NCBI RefSeq assembly: GCF_013396335.1
Contig: NZ_JABWSY010000009.1
Coordinates: 215,234 to 279,233, forward strand
DNA: 64,000 bases
Source of the DNA: Bacillus sp. EB106-08-02-XG196
GTDB lineage: Bacteria; Bacillota; Bacilli; Bacillales; Cytobacillaceae
Direction: 5' to 3'
Below, piece after piece: positions 15,868 through 24,644 of this stretch. A model generated the notes under the pieces. The model was not told the DNA's origin and made no database searches. It saw only the letters and a list, made by a program, of their open reading frames with translations. The position numbers were made by a program, and so were the translations under genes. The stretch's first letter is position 1. Each line of letters starts with the position of its first letter.

Positions 15868-16446
15868 TTAACTCATCCATTTCGGCGGTGTATTTTTATC
15901 CCAATAGATTGATCCCAGCTCATGATGACTTTGGAACCCGTCATGATATGTATGGTAATGAAAGTTGAACCAGTAACCTGCTTGCGGCGGGTTATCTCTT
16001 CTAACATGAAACCGAAGAACATCACTATTTGTATCACTATTTTTGATGTTAAAAATCTTTTCTGATTGCCCTTTCCCCGGAGACTCTGTGATAGCTAAGT
16101 TTACTAAGTCCTCAGCTGGAAACTGTGTTGCTGTTTCCTGAATGGCTTTTTCAATATTTGGCAAAATAATTACCCTAAATTCATTCTCAATGACAGGTTT
16201 AATTCTGGTGCCAAATTTTTGATAGGACTGCTGCTCCGCTTGTTTAAGTAACTCCTTTAGAATCCCTTCTTTATCAACATGAGATTCTTCAAAATAACTA
16301 GTCTGTTGAGACGGTGCAGATTCAACTGTATCTCTCTCATTAGTTTTCTCAGCATTAACGTTATTTATTAATTGAGTGGGTGTAATAAGACCAAATGTTA
16401 AAAGTGAAACTAGTACGACAACTGATTTACGAATCCACTTATTCAT
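15868..16446 (-). CDS. ypjP: YpjP family exported protein
   Basis: A 192-residue protein with an N-terminal signal or anchor segment (MNKWIRKSVVVLVSLLTFGL) and a C-terminal part rich in aromatic and His residues (GYWFNFHYHTYHDGFQ, HHELGSIYW). This matches the YpjP-like family of bacilli; function is unknown. The frame is open further upstream, but the AAAGGGG ribosome site lies before the ATG at 16446. In B. subtilis, as I recall, ypjP lies next to thyB; here the Ter cluster separates it from thyA. It is probably on the cell surface. It has no obvious catalytic motif, although the conserved histidines could bind metal. Confidence 0.85.
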   Translation of the reverse strand: MNKWIRKSVVVLVSLLTFGLITPTQLINNVNAEKTNERDTVESAPSQQTSYFEESHVDKEGILKELLKQAEQQSYQKFGTRIKPVIENEFRVIILPNIEKAIQETATQFPAEDLVNLAITESPGKGQSEKIFNIKNSDTNSDVLRFHVRRDNPPQAGYWFNFHYHTYHDGFQSHHELGSIYWDKNTPPKWMS

Positions 16447-16593
16447 CTTTTTTCCCCTTTGTACCTGGAAGAATTCAATTAATTTTTCCGAATTTTTTTG
16501 ACTCTTATCAATTATTATACCTCTTTTGCAAGCAAAATGAAAAATCATTCCCTTCAGAATAGTAGCATTTTTTTAGAACCTCTTAAAAACCTC

Positions 16594-16622
16594 CAAAAAA
16601 ATAGGATGTCAAATGACATCCT
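16594..16622 (-). terminator. Terminator after brxA
   Basis: A perfect 8-bp stem (AGGATGTC / GACATCCT, loop AAAT) abuts the brxA stop and is followed on the minus strand by a seven-T run. Confidence 0.87.
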
Positions 16623-17063
16623 TTACTTTAAGCAATTGGCTTCAAACGCAGCCTTTAAATTATCCATAATGGATTCCATCGGCATACCTTCAATATCATG
16701 ACGCGGGATAAAGTGAACCACTTTATTTCCTTTCAACAATGCCATTGATGGAGAAGATGGCTCAATGCCCTCGAAATACTCGCGCATTTTTGCTGTTGCT
16801 TCTTTATCCTGTCCAGCAAAGACGGTTACAAGATTTTCTGGTTTTTTATCGCTAGTTAAAACAGCTTGAGTTGCTGCAGGTCTTGCAAGTCCAGCTGCAC
16901 ATCCGCAAACTGAATTTACAACGACAAGTGTAGTACCACTTGCATTTTCCATATAGTTTTCCACTTCTTCAGCAGTTGTAAGTTCTTGAAATCCTGTTCT
17001 TGTTAACTCCTCACGCATCGGTAAAACCATTTGTCTCATATATTCTTCGTATGCCATTGACAT
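16623..17063 (-). CDS. brxA: Bacilliredoxin BrxA (YphP)
   Basis: A thioredoxin-fold protein that removes bacillithiol from S-bacillithiolated proteins during oxidative stress. The 146-residue sequence has the hallmark CGC active site at C53-G-C55 (VVVNSVCGCAAGLARPAA). It also has the family N-terminus MAYEEYMRQMVLPMREELT and the SPSMALLKGNKVVHFIPRH strand region. Length and sequence match B. subtilis YphP closely. It appears monocistronic with its own terminator. Its neighbours ypjP and ypgR follow the B. subtilis order. Position 53 is the resolving/attacking cysteine known from the family. Confidence 0.96.
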   Translation of the reverse strand: MSMAYEEYMRQMVLPMREELTRTGFQELTTAEEVENYMENASGTTLVVVNSVCGCAAGLARPAATQAVLTSDKKPENLVTVFAGQDKEATAKMREYFEGIEPSSPSMALLKGNKVVHFIPRHDIEGMPMESIMDNLKAAFEANCLK

Positions 17064-17121
17064 AATAAAAACCTCACTTTCTTTATTTGCAGTTTACTAT
17101 ATCTAATTTGCTATGTGCAAT

Positions 17122-18258
17122 TTAGTTGTCTGTTTTCCGCGCTTCCGTCATTTGCTTCCATACGGAACCTTTTGCTGCTTCTCCGCCTTCGATTCTTTCG
17201 ATTGCCATTTTTATTTGCATACTGACCTCAAATTCAGGATCATTTTCAAGCGCCTTTAAAGCTGGCAATGAGCTTTCATCACCTACTTCATACAAAAACA
17301 TCGCAGCACGCCAACGTACTAATTTACTTGAGTCTTGCAGTGCTTTGGTCATCTCTTCACTTGCATCAGGAAAACCAAGGTCTGATAAACAATCTCCAGC
17401 AGTCCTTCTCACCGTAACCGTTTTATCTTTTAATGCTTTATATAAATACGGTAAGACTCTTTGGTCTTTAATCATCCCTAGATACACAGTGGCGAGTCTG
17501 CGGATTGATGGTTTTTCATCTGCTAACGCTTTTTCTAAAACAGGCAGGTCCTCTAGTTCAGGATCATCCATTTGTTCAAGAAGCTGATAGCGAATTTGCC
17601 AATCAGGATTCTCTAAAGAGGCTAAAGTAACTTTTCTACGTTCTCTTGTTGGTGTTTGTTTGGTTGCAGATTCCTTCGTTTGGGCTTTGGAGACTAGGTC
17701 CTCAAGCCGCTTTGTAGGATAAGCCGCAATTAATTCTTCGACTACTTCCTGACCAATTTGGTCAAATTCACCATAGCGAACACCTTGAGTATCCCATCGA
17801 CGGAGCAAGATATAATTTTCTTCCGGAAGCTGGGCGCGTTCTCTTGCTTTTAAAAAGTATTCAGGCATTCCAAATCTTTTCTCTGTTGTTCCATCAGTCA
17901 GTTTAACCTGAAGAGGGATATCCTTAAACATTTGGACTTCCACCTTGATTTCACCAAAGTGCTCGTCTAATTTCTTTTGGGACTCAGCTTCTAGTTCTGC
18001 TGATTCCCCAAACGAATGGCGGACTTGCGGCAATAAATCCTTCCAGTCGTACTTCGCATTTCTTTCAACAGCTAAGAAATCAGCCACATGATAGACACCT
18101 TTAATTCCCTCAATTTGAAGTATATTTTGGATGATGCCTGGTGCTTGGGCTGCAGTTTCTTTTTTATAATTATGGCTTTTTCCCATTGGCAGTTCTTGAT
18201 CTAAGATTATTTTCATCGTATTTGGGCTTGGAGTTGGTTCGATTGCCTTTATTTTCAT
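17122..18258 (-). CDS. ypgR: YpgR: NifU-N-like domain plus HEAT repeats (conserved virulence factor C family)
   Basis: A 378-residue protein. Residues about 1-85 resemble the Nfu/NifU N-terminal scaffold-type domain (MKIKAIEPTPSPNTMKIILD; EGIKGVYHVADFLAVERNA). After a linker, residues about 210-370 form HEAT-like repeats with the recurrent phrases WQIRYQLLEQMDD, PSIRRLATVYLGM, VTVRRTAGDCLSDLG and KLVRWRAAMFLYEVGD. The family is known as conserved virulence factor C in Staphylococcus; its molecular role is unclear. The AAGGTGATC ribosome site decides for ATG 18258 over an upstream in-frame GTG. Genome position beside brxA matches B. subtilis ypgR. Confidence 0.9.
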   Translation of the reverse strand: MKIKAIEPTPSPNTMKIILDQELPMGKSHNYKKETAAQAPGIIQNILQIEGIKGVYHVADFLAVERNAKYDWKDLLPQVRHSFGESAELEAESQKKLDEHFGEIKVEVQMFKDIPLQVKLTDGTTEKRFGMPEYFLKARERAQLPEENYILLRRWDTQGVRYGEFDQIGQEVVEELIAAYPTKRLEDLVSKAQTKESATKQTPTRERRKVTLASLENPDWQIRYQLLEQMDDPELEDLPVLEKALADEKPSIRRLATVYLGMIKDQRVLPYLYKALKDKTVTVRRTAGDCLSDLGFPDASEEMTKALQDSSKLVRWRAAMFLYEVGDESSLPALKALENDPEFEVSMQIKMAIERIEGGEAAKGSVWKQMTEARKTDN

Positions 18259-18363
18259 GAAGATCACCTTCTTTAGTTACTCTTTTACAAGTTTAACATA
18301 ATGATTATATTTCATTCTAGAAATTGGTCTTGTAAATGCTGCAACGCTGATATAAATTTATCT

Positions 18364-18395
18364 GATAAAAAAAAGTACGTCATCGACGCACTTTT
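18364..18395 (-). terminator. Terminator of ypgQ-yfmR
   Basis: An 11-bp stem (AAAAGTACGTC / GACGCACTTTT, one G-U pair) abuts the yfmR stop. It is followed on the minus strand by a run of eight T. Confidence 0.85.
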
Positions 18396-20285
18396 CTACT
18401 CACTTTCAGCTAATTCAGCTAGATATTCCCATCTTTCGATCAAATACTCGAGCTTTTCGTTTAATTCTGCTTCTAATTTCATTAATTCCTGCGCTTTTGT
18501 GAAGTCGCTGCCGGTGCTCCCCATTTCTTCGGCAATTTCTTCTAGTCGGGATTCCGTTTTCTCAATCAAATTGTCAATTTCTTCCCACTCTTTTTTCTCC
18601 TTAAAGGTCATTCTTTTCTTTTTTTCCTTTTCAGGAGCTTTAGCAGGTGCAGCTGAGCTCGCAACCGTCTTTTTCGTTTCTACAGCTGAATCCTTTTCTA
18701 GGTATTCACTGTAATTTCCGTAGAAAGAATCAATTCTTCCTTCTCCACGTAAGACAAGCAGCTGATCGACCACTTTATCTAGGAAATATCGATCATGGGA
18801 TACGGTAATCACAACACCAGGGAATTCTTCAAGATAATCTTCCAAAACAGTCAATGTTTGTGTATCAAGATCATTGGTAGGCTCATCCAACAACAGGACA
18901 TTAGGTGCCGTCATTAATAGCTTCAATAAGTATAAACGCCGCTTTTCGCCGCCTGACAATTTGCGGATTGGTGTTCCATGGGAGAATGGAGGGAATAGAA
19001 AACGTTCGAGCATGAGTGCGGCAGATAGTGTTTTCCCATCTGATGTCTCAATCACCTCTGCAGTTTCTTTAATATATTCAATCATCCGCTTGTTCTCATC
19101 CATGTCTTCGTTTTCCTGTGTATAATAAGCAATCTTCACTGTCTGCCCCATGATGAATTCACCTTCATCGAGCGGCAGTTTTTTAGCCAGAACATTTAAT
19201 AATGTCGACTTTCCTGTTCCATTTCTGCCGATAATCCCTAGGCGATCTCCTGGTTTTACAAGTAAATCAAAGTGATTTAGAATTGTTTTTGCCCCGTAAG
19301 ATTTTGAGGCATCCTTCAGTTCAAAGACTTGTTTCCCAAGCCTGCTTCCATTTAATGAGATATCAACCTTTTCCCCTGCAGGCTTCCCTCCAGATAGCTT
19401 ATCTTCCAGTTCATCAAAACGCTGAATCCGTGCTTTTTGCTTCGTTGTACGTGCCTTAGCACCACGTCTCATCCACTCAAGTTCTCTTCTAAAAAGGTTC
19501 TGCCTTTTTTCAAAGGTTGCAGCCTCATTTTCTTCACGGATGGCTTTTGCTTCTAAAAATGCGGCATAATTTCCTTTATAGCTATAAAGATTACCGCCAT
19601 CTAATTCAAACATTCTATTAGCAACTCGGTCTAAAAAATATCGATCATGTGTGACAAGCAGGATAGAACCGCTATATCTACTTAAGTAATCCTCCAGCCA
19701 CTTAACAGAGTCAAAGTCTAGGTGGTTTGTAGGCTCGTCGAGTATTAGTAAATCCGGCTCAGCAATGAGAACTTGCGCTAAAGCTACCCTTTTCTTCTGA
19801 CCCCCAGAAAGCTCACCAATTTTCTTAGTAAAATCCTCGATTCCGAGTTTCATTAATATCGACTTGGCATTTGTACTAGCATCCCAAGCATTTAAAGCAT
19901 CCATTTGTTTTTGCAGTTGGAATAAATCCTCTTGAATCTTCGTATCATTTGGAGCAGTATTTAATAACAAAAGCGTCTTTTCGTATTCACGCATTAACCT
20001 AAGAATAGGTGCATCGCCATGAAAAACTTGTTCAAGAACACTTTTATCTGAATCCAAATCTGGCTGCTGGTCAAGAAACGCAATACTGTAATCCTTGCCC
20101 GTGATAATCTTGCCGGCATCCGGCTGATCCAAGCCAGCAATAATTTTCAAAAGTGAGGATTTTCCCGTTCCATTAATCCCAATTAAGCCGACTCGCTCTT
20201 TTTCACCAATCGTTATGGAAATATTGTTAAAAAGCTGCTTTTCTCCATACGTTTTCGTAACATTTTCGACTGTGAGCATTTTCAT
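18396..20285 (-). CDS. yfmR: ABC-F ATPase YfmR (Uup-like ribosome factor)
   Basis: A soluble ABC-F protein with two ATPase domains and no membrane part. Walker A motifs are GINGTGKSS (near residue 36) and GRNGTGKST. Signature motifs are LSGGQKKR and LSGGEKRR, and Walker B motifs are LLILDEPTNHLDF and VLLLDEPTNDLD. A C-terminal coiled coil (about 560-629) is typical of Uup/YfmR. ABC-F proteins of this type resolve stalled ribosomes, and YfmR acts alongside EF-P in B. subtilis. The ATG at 20285 overlaps the ypgQ stop (ATGA) and gives 629 residues, the length I recall for YfmR. Position between ypgR and ypgQ differs from B. subtilis as I recall it. Confidence 0.9.
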   Translation of the reverse strand: MKMLTVENVTKTYGEKQLFNNISITIGEKERVGLIGINGTGKSSLLKIIAGLDQPDAGKIITGKDYSIAFLDQQPDLDSDKSVLEQVFHGDAPILRLMREYEKTLLLLNTAPNDTKIQEDLFQLQKQMDALNAWDASTNAKSILMKLGIEDFTKKIGELSGGQKKRVALAQVLIAEPDLLILDEPTNHLDFDSVKWLEDYLSRYSGSILLVTHDRYFLDRVANRMFELDGGNLYSYKGNYAAFLEAKAIREENEAATFEKRQNLFRRELEWMRRGAKARTTKQKARIQRFDELEDKLSGGKPAGEKVDISLNGSRLGKQVFELKDASKSYGAKTILNHFDLLVKPGDRLGIIGRNGTGKSTLLNVLAKKLPLDEGEFIMGQTVKIAYYTQENEDMDENKRMIEYIKETAEVIETSDGKTLSAALMLERFLFPPFSHGTPIRKLSGGEKRRLYLLKLLMTAPNVLLLDEPTNDLDTQTLTVLEDYLEEFPGVVITVSHDRYFLDKVVDQLLVLRGEGRIDSFYGNYSEYLEKDSAVETKKTVASSAAPAKAPEKEKKKRMTFKEKKEWEEIDNLIEKTESRLEEIAEEMGSTGSDFTKAQELMKLEAELNEKLEYLIERWEYLAELAESE

Positions 20286-20932
20286 CGGCCTTGACCATCC
20301 CATTCTAGATAAAATTGTTCTAAAAATAGCTCCATCACTTGATGACGCTTTTCTGCCATTTCCTTCGCTGTATCTGTATTCAGTAAGTCCTTCAATTTTA
20401 ATAATTTTTCATAGAAATGATGAATACTGGTTGATTTTCCTTTTCGGTATTCTTCTAGACTCATTTCTTCCCGAACATTTAGCTTTGGATCGTAGATGGG
20501 TTGTCCTTTTTTACCGCCATAAGCAAAAGTCCTCGCAATCCCAATCGCTCCAATGGCGTCTAATCGGTCCGCATCCTGAACGATTTTTGCCTCAACGCTA
20601 GTTAGCTCCGTTTTTCTTCCACCTTTATATGAAATATTTTCAATAATTTGAACAATAGCGTTTTGTACATCATTTGGAAGCTTAATACTTTGAAAAAATA
20701 AATCCAGTTTATTTCGACCTGCTTCAGCACTATCATTTAGCTTTTCGTCAGGTATATCGTGCAAAAGGGCCGCCATTTCAATAATGAATGGGTCACCTGC
20801 TTGCTCTTGATCACATATATGTAAAGCTGCCCGTCTAACACGGTCAACATGATACCAATCATGCCCTGTTGCGTCTTCCCCTAGTTCATTACGGACATAG
20901 GTTACCGTTTGTTCGATAATTTGTTCGTTCAT
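20282..20932 (-). CDS. ypgQ: HD-domain phosphohydrolase YpgQ
   Basis: A 216-residue HD-superfamily hydrolase. Metal-binding residues are visible in HDWYHVDRV (first His, near residue 24), LLHDIPDEK (the HD pair, near residue 57) and VQDADRLDAIGAIGIARTF (the downstream Asp, near 118). B. subtilis YpgQ is reported as a Mn-dependent pyrophosphohydrolase of nucleoside triphosphates. It lies upstream of yfmR with a four-base overlap, so the two form an operon. Confidence 0.9.
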   Translation of the reverse strand: MNEQIIEQTVTYVRNELGEDATGHDWYHVDRVRRAALHICDQEQAGDPFIIEMAALLHDIPDEKLNDSAEAGRNKLDLFFQSIKLPNDVQNAIVQIIENISYKGGRKTELTSVEAKIVQDADRLDAIGAIGIARTFAYGGKKGQPIYDPKLNVREEMSLEEYRKGKSTSIHHFYEKLLKLKDLLNTDTAKEMAEKRHQVMELFLEQFYLEWDGQGR

Positions 20933-20977
20933 TTAGACACCTTCCTTCACCCATGCTATTTTACCATGAAAAACGCA

Positions 20978-21010
20978 TAAAAAATAACCCCGAAAGAATT
21001 CGGAGTTATT
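20978..21010 (-). terminator. Terminator after the small basic gene
   Basis: Stem AATAAC-C-CCGAA / TTCGG-A-GTTATT with a short loop overlaps the stop of the upstream gene. On the minus strand it ends in TTATTTTTTAT. Confidence 0.82.
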
Positions 21011-21164
21011 TTTTGTTGGCTTGACGGCCGCTTTTTTTCTGGCTTTGCGATTTTGTGTTCCCAATTGTAAACTCGCTGCCTAGTTCAACATCATTTTTCT
21101 GATCTTGTTTTTCAATTTGCTCACGTGTCATATTTGGATTTTGTCTACCTTGCTTACTGATGAT
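21006..21164 (-). CDS. Small, highly charged hydrophilic protein, unknown; possible ATC start
   Basis: A peptide of about 52 residues, rich in Lys, Gln, Asn and Ser with no hydrophobic segment (MTREQIEKQDQKNDVELG; KSQSQKKSGRQANKK at the end). Its composition resembles small spore or nucleic-acid-associated proteins, but I do not recognise the family. The start is odd. A strong GAGGGGG ribosome site lies just before tandem ATC codons (21167, 21164, 21161). The next ATG at 21131 and the upstream GTG at 21209 both lack a ribosome site. The frame has its own terminator and lies 12 bp after the DegV stop, so it is probably co-transcribed with degV. Confidence 0.55.
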   Translation of the reverse strand: MISKQGRQNPNMTREQIEKQDQKNDVELGSEFTIGNTKSQSQKKSGRQANKK

Positions 21165-21221
21165 GATTACCCCCTCATCAAAAATGAACTGCCCTTTTAG
21201 TATGCTCACTAGGGGATAAAG

Positions 21222-22070
21222 TTATTTCAATCCATTATGCCAGCTGATGCCAAGTGTGTTTTCGCCGGCGTGAACGCCAATAACAGCACCCAGCGGACAG
21301 CAAGTCACTATCAGCTCAGGATATAATTTCTCTATTTCCACTTTCCATTCATTTGCGTGCTCCAGGTGTAATCCATATAGAATATATACTTCTTTAAAAT
21401 TATGCTTTTCGTAGGAAGATTTAAGGTAATCAAGAATCTTTTCCTTCGCCTTCTTATCGCTTCTTACTTTTTCTTTTGTATTAAGGGCACCATCTTCAAT
21501 CGAAATGATTGGCTTCACATTTAGCATACTTCCTAAAAAGAACTGTAAGCCAGACATCCTGCCGCTCCGGTGAAGCTGCTCTAAGCTTCCAATTAGAACA
21601 TATGTCTCATTTGTAGTCTTTAATGATTCTAATTGATCAATTACAGATTCAATACTATTTCCTGCTTCTACTAGTTCGATTCCTTTTTTTAATAAAGCTG
21701 TCATTGGTGCAGTTAGGATTTGGGAATCAAAGGTTGTAACTGGAATGTCAACAAGCTTTGCTGCCTGTTCACTAGAGGACACTGTTCCACTTAGTTTTCC
21801 TGATAGTAGAACTGCCACCACTTGGTCATATTCCTTTGAAAGTTTTTCGTATAATTCTTTAAAAACTCCTACTGCTGGCTGCGACGATTTAGGTGGAGAC
21901 TTAAGCTCCTTCAACCTTGCATAAAGCTGTGCTGCGGTTAAATCAATTCCGTCAGCAAATTCTTCGCCATCTAGTAATATTGTTAATGGTATTGTATACA
22001 AATCAGGATGATTTTTTAATTCGTCATCTAAAAAAGCAGTACTGTCCGTTACCCATGCCGTTTTAACCAA
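21222..22070 (-). CDS. DegV family fatty-acid-binding protein
   Basis: A 282-residue protein of the DegV/FakB fold that binds one long-chain fatty acid. In Firmicutes such proteins present exogenous fatty acid to the kinase FakA for phosphorylation. Visible features are the N-terminal WVTDSTAFL (loop with Thr-Asp-Ser-Thr), KSSQPAVGVFKELYEKL, the FDSQILTAPMTAL strand, HRSGRMSGLQFFLGSMLNVKPI, and a C-terminal GVHAGENTLGI with the conserved His-x-Gly. No FakA is in the window. Bacilli carry several DegV paralogues, so the exact fatty acid preference cannot be told. Confidence 0.93.
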   Translation of the reverse strand: MVKTAWVTDSTAFLDDELKNHPDLYTIPLTILLDGEEFADGIDLTAAQLYARLKELKSPPKSSQPAVGVFKELYEKLSKEYDQVVAVLLSGKLSGTVSSSEQAAKLVDIPVTTFDSQILTAPMTALLKKGIELVEAGNSIESVIDQLESLKTTNETYVLIGSLEQLHRSGRMSGLQFFLGSMLNVKPIISIEDGALNTKEKVRSDKKAKEKILDYLKSSYEKHNFKEVYILYGLHLEHANEWKVEIEKLYPELIVTCCPLGAVIGVHAGENTLGISWHNGLK

Positions 22071-22163
22071 TGGAATCTCCCCCTATTATTGGTATGAGGT
22101 CTTAATATCTAGTTAAAATAATCGTACCTTGAAATCAAAATATTGTAAATAATTTATACAATA

Positions 22164-22195
22164 AAAAACCAGCTTAAATGAATGAGCTGGTTTTT
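22164..22195 (-). terminator. Terminator after the 178-residue gene
   Basis: Stem AAAAACCAGCT / AGCTGGTTTTT with a 10-nt loop. The U-run is provided by the stem end and following AT-rich sequence on the minus strand. Confidence 0.85.
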
Positions 22196-22203
22196 GGAGA
22201 TTA

Positions 22204-22740
22204 TTATTTACTGCTTTCAAGAAGGTATGATTGCAGGTGTTTAATGGTTGATACCATAAAATCAAGCAATTCAACCAAATCATTCATCTGGTCTTCACCG
22301 ATGAGTCTGTCAAATTCAATTGAAATCGTATTCGTAATGAGTGCTTTTGAGGGAGTAATCGTGACGGATTGACAAATTTCTCTTGTTCCCCCCCAAATTT
22401 CAGTTAGGATCCAATTAATTTCCTTTAATTGTTTTTCATCCGTAATGTCCTTATGAAAAAATTGAAGTCTTAATTTGCATCCTGAATGTTTCTGTGAAAG
22501 CACATCAGATAAAAGCTCAGCAGCGAGGTTAACCATATCGGCTTTGATTTCCATTTTGGCAGTAACCATATTTCCTTTTGCATCAGGTAATTGAAAGTGC
22601 ATATCAAAGCTGCGCGACATTTTCGCCATATTCATCTGATCATTGCGATCAATAATCACAATTTCACCTGCTAGGTCTAAATCGTAAATTGCACCTTCAA
22701 TGATTACCTTCATATTATCAAAAGCAGTTGGATCAAACAT
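22204..22740 (-). CDS. Unknown soluble protein downstream of fhs
   Basis: I do not recognise this family. The 178-residue product has no signal or membrane segment. It reads as alternating strands and helices: IIEGAIYDLDLAGEIVIID, FDMHFQLPDAKGNMVTAKMEIK, ITNTISIEFD, then a C-terminal helix DLVELLDFMVSTIKHLQSYLL. It begins only 20 bp after the fhs stop, so the two are probably co-transcribed and it ends at the terminator 22164-22195. There is no motif to suggest catalysis. Confidence 0.75.
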   Translation of the reverse strand: MFDPTAFDNMKVIIEGAIYDLDLAGEIVIIDRNDQMNMAKMSRSFDMHFQLPDAKGNMVTAKMEIKADMVNLAAELLSDVLSQKHSGCKLRLQFFHKDITDEKQLKEINWILTEIWGGTREICQSVTITPSKALITNTISIEFDRLIGEDQMNDLVELLDFMVSTIKHLQSYLLESSK

Positions 22741-22759
22741 TCAACTCACCTCAATTTTG

Positions 22760-24448
22760 TTAAAACAAACCTAGCGCCTTGCCATTTTCGTCTACGTCCA
22801 TATTTAAGGCTGCAGGTTTCTTTGGCAATCCTGGCATCGTCATAACTTCTCCAGTTAGAGCCACAATAAACCCAGCTCCAATCGATGGTTTGAACTCTCT
22901 GACATTTACCGTAAAGTCTGTTGGTCTCCCTAGTTTCGTTGGGTCATCAGACAAGGAGTATTGAGACTTAGCCATACAAATGGCTAAATTAGACCATCCG
23001 AATTTTTCATAATCCTCAAGCTGTTTTTTTGCTTTCGATGAGAATTCTACATCTTTTCCCCCATATACCTTTTGGACAATGGTTCTTACTTTTGATTCGA
23101 GTGAATCAGATAAATCATATAATGGATGAAATTTATTTTCTTCTTTTTCGATTACCTCTAGAAGTGCCTCCGCAAGCTCAACTCCACCGGCACCGCCTTT
23201 TTCCCATACCTCTGTTAAGGCAACAGGGACAGTCTCCCGTTTACACCATTCCAGCAGTGTTTGAACTTCTAAATCGGTATCGGTAATGAATTTATTAATC
23301 GCTACAACCACTGGTAAGCCAAAGCTTTTAATTGTCTCGATATGTTTTTGCAGATTAGCAAAGCCCAAGGTTAACGATGCGATGTTTTCCTTTGCCAAAT
23401 CAGATTTGGCTACCCCTCCATGCATTTTTAATGCCCGGATGGTTGCGACAATTACCACTGCTTCTGGCTTAATACCCGCACTTCTTGCTTTAATATGTAA
23501 AAACTTTTCCGCTCCTAAATCAGCTCCAAAACCGCCCTCTGTTATTACATAATCACCTAGCTTTGCAGCGGCACGGGTAGCAATCACACTATTACAGCCA
23601 TGAGCAATATTCGCAAAAGGCCCGCCATGCACGAGTGCGGGTGTATGTTCGATGGTTTGTACGAGATTCGGTTTCACCGCATCCTTTAGCAATAATGTCA
23701 GCGCACCTTCAACCCCAAGATCCCCAACCGTTACAGGTTCCTTTTTGTCATTATAGGCAACAACCATTCGTGCTAATCGTAATTTTAAATCCTTCAAATC
23801 TGAAGCCAAACATAGAACGGCCATGATCTCAGAGGCAACAGTTATATCAAAGCCATCCTCACGAGGGACTCCTTGAAGAGGTCCGCCGAGCCCAATAATG
23901 ACCTTTCTCAATGCGCGATCATTTAAATCAACTGCACGTTTCCAGACGATGCGGCGCTGGTCAATTTTAAGCTCATTTCCTTGTTGAATATGATTGTCGA
24001 GTAATGCGGCCAGAGCATTATTTGCTGTAGTTATCGCATGCAAGTCACCAGTAAAATGCAAATTAATTTCTTCCATCGGCAATACCTGTGAATAGCCGCC
24101 ACCAGCTGCCCCACCTTTGATTCCCATTGTCGGTCCTAAAGAAGGCTCCCTAATCGCAATGATTGCTTTCTTGCCAATGCGCCCAAACGCGTCACCTAGA
24201 CCAACTGTTACCGTAGATTTACCTTCACCTGCAGGTGTAGGATTGATGGAAGTAACAAGAATGATTTTCCCACTGTTATTTGATTCAATCTTCGAAAGTG
24301 CCTCATATGAAATTTTCGCTTTATATTTCCCAAAAAGCTCGAGGTCATCTTCCGTTAAACCAATTGTTTTGGCAATTTCCCCAATAGGTTTCATGGTTGA
24401 TTCTTGTGCAATTTCAATGTCTGACTTAACTGATGTTTTCATTTGCAA
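22760..24448 (-). CDS. fhs: Formate-tetrahydrofolate ligase
   Basis: Joins formate to tetrahydrofolate with ATP to give 10-formyl-THF, feeding purine and fMet synthesis. The 562-residue protein has the ATP loop [19 protein letters not shown] (near residue 70) and [34 protein letters not shown] [15 protein letters not shown] and the C-terminal [11 protein letters not shown] are also present. Length is normal. A GGGGGAT ribosome site favours the TTG start at 24448; an ATG six bases later is the alternative. It stands apart from the dfrA-thyA folate genes about 20 kb away, but serves the same one-carbon pool. Confidence 0.96.
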   Translation of the reverse strand: MQMKTSVKSDIEIAQESTMKPIGEIAKTIGLTEDDLELFGKYKAKISYEALSKIESNNSGKIILVTSINPTPAGEGKSTVTVGLGDAFGRIGKKAIIAIREPSLGPTMGIKGGAAGGGYSQVLPMEEINLHFTGDLHAITTANNALAALLDNHIQQGNELKIDQRRIVWKRAVDLNDRALRKVIIGLGGPLQGVPREDGFDITVASEIMAVLCLASDLKDLKLRLARMVVAYNDKKEPVTVGDLGVEGALTLLLKDAVKPNLVQTIEHTPALVHGGPFANIAHGCNSVIATRAAAKLGDYVITEGGFGADLGAEKFLHIKARSAGIKPEAVVIVATIRALKMHGGVAKSDLAKENIASLTLGFANLQKHIETIKSFGLPVVVAINKFITDTDLEVQTLLEWCKRETVPVALTEVWEKGGAGGVELAEALLEVIEKEENKFHPLYDLSDSLESKVRTIVQKVYGGKDVEFSSKAKKQLEDYEKFGWSNLAICMAKSQYSLSDDPTKLGRPTDFTVNVREFKPSIGAGFIVALTGEVMTMPGLPKKPAALNMDVDENGKALGLF

Positions 24449-24644
24449 AAATGATCCCCCGCATTCACATAGAATTGTAAACCTCTTTTATTGTATCAAA
24501 TCACTGATTTATTTCGTGTAATATTTTTCACAAGATATTATTCTTTTCTGAATTTAAGATAATGTTTATAATGTTAATAACCGAATTTTAAAAATATACT
24601 ATATACTTAACTTAACTTGAAAAGAAATAAAGGGGGAGTGCACC

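Noticed and set aside
24449..24644. S-box (SAM) riboswitch before metA
   Set aside because: The 196-bp gap lacks the conserved S-box core and a leader terminator; only an AT-rich promoter region and the TTG ribosome site are seen.
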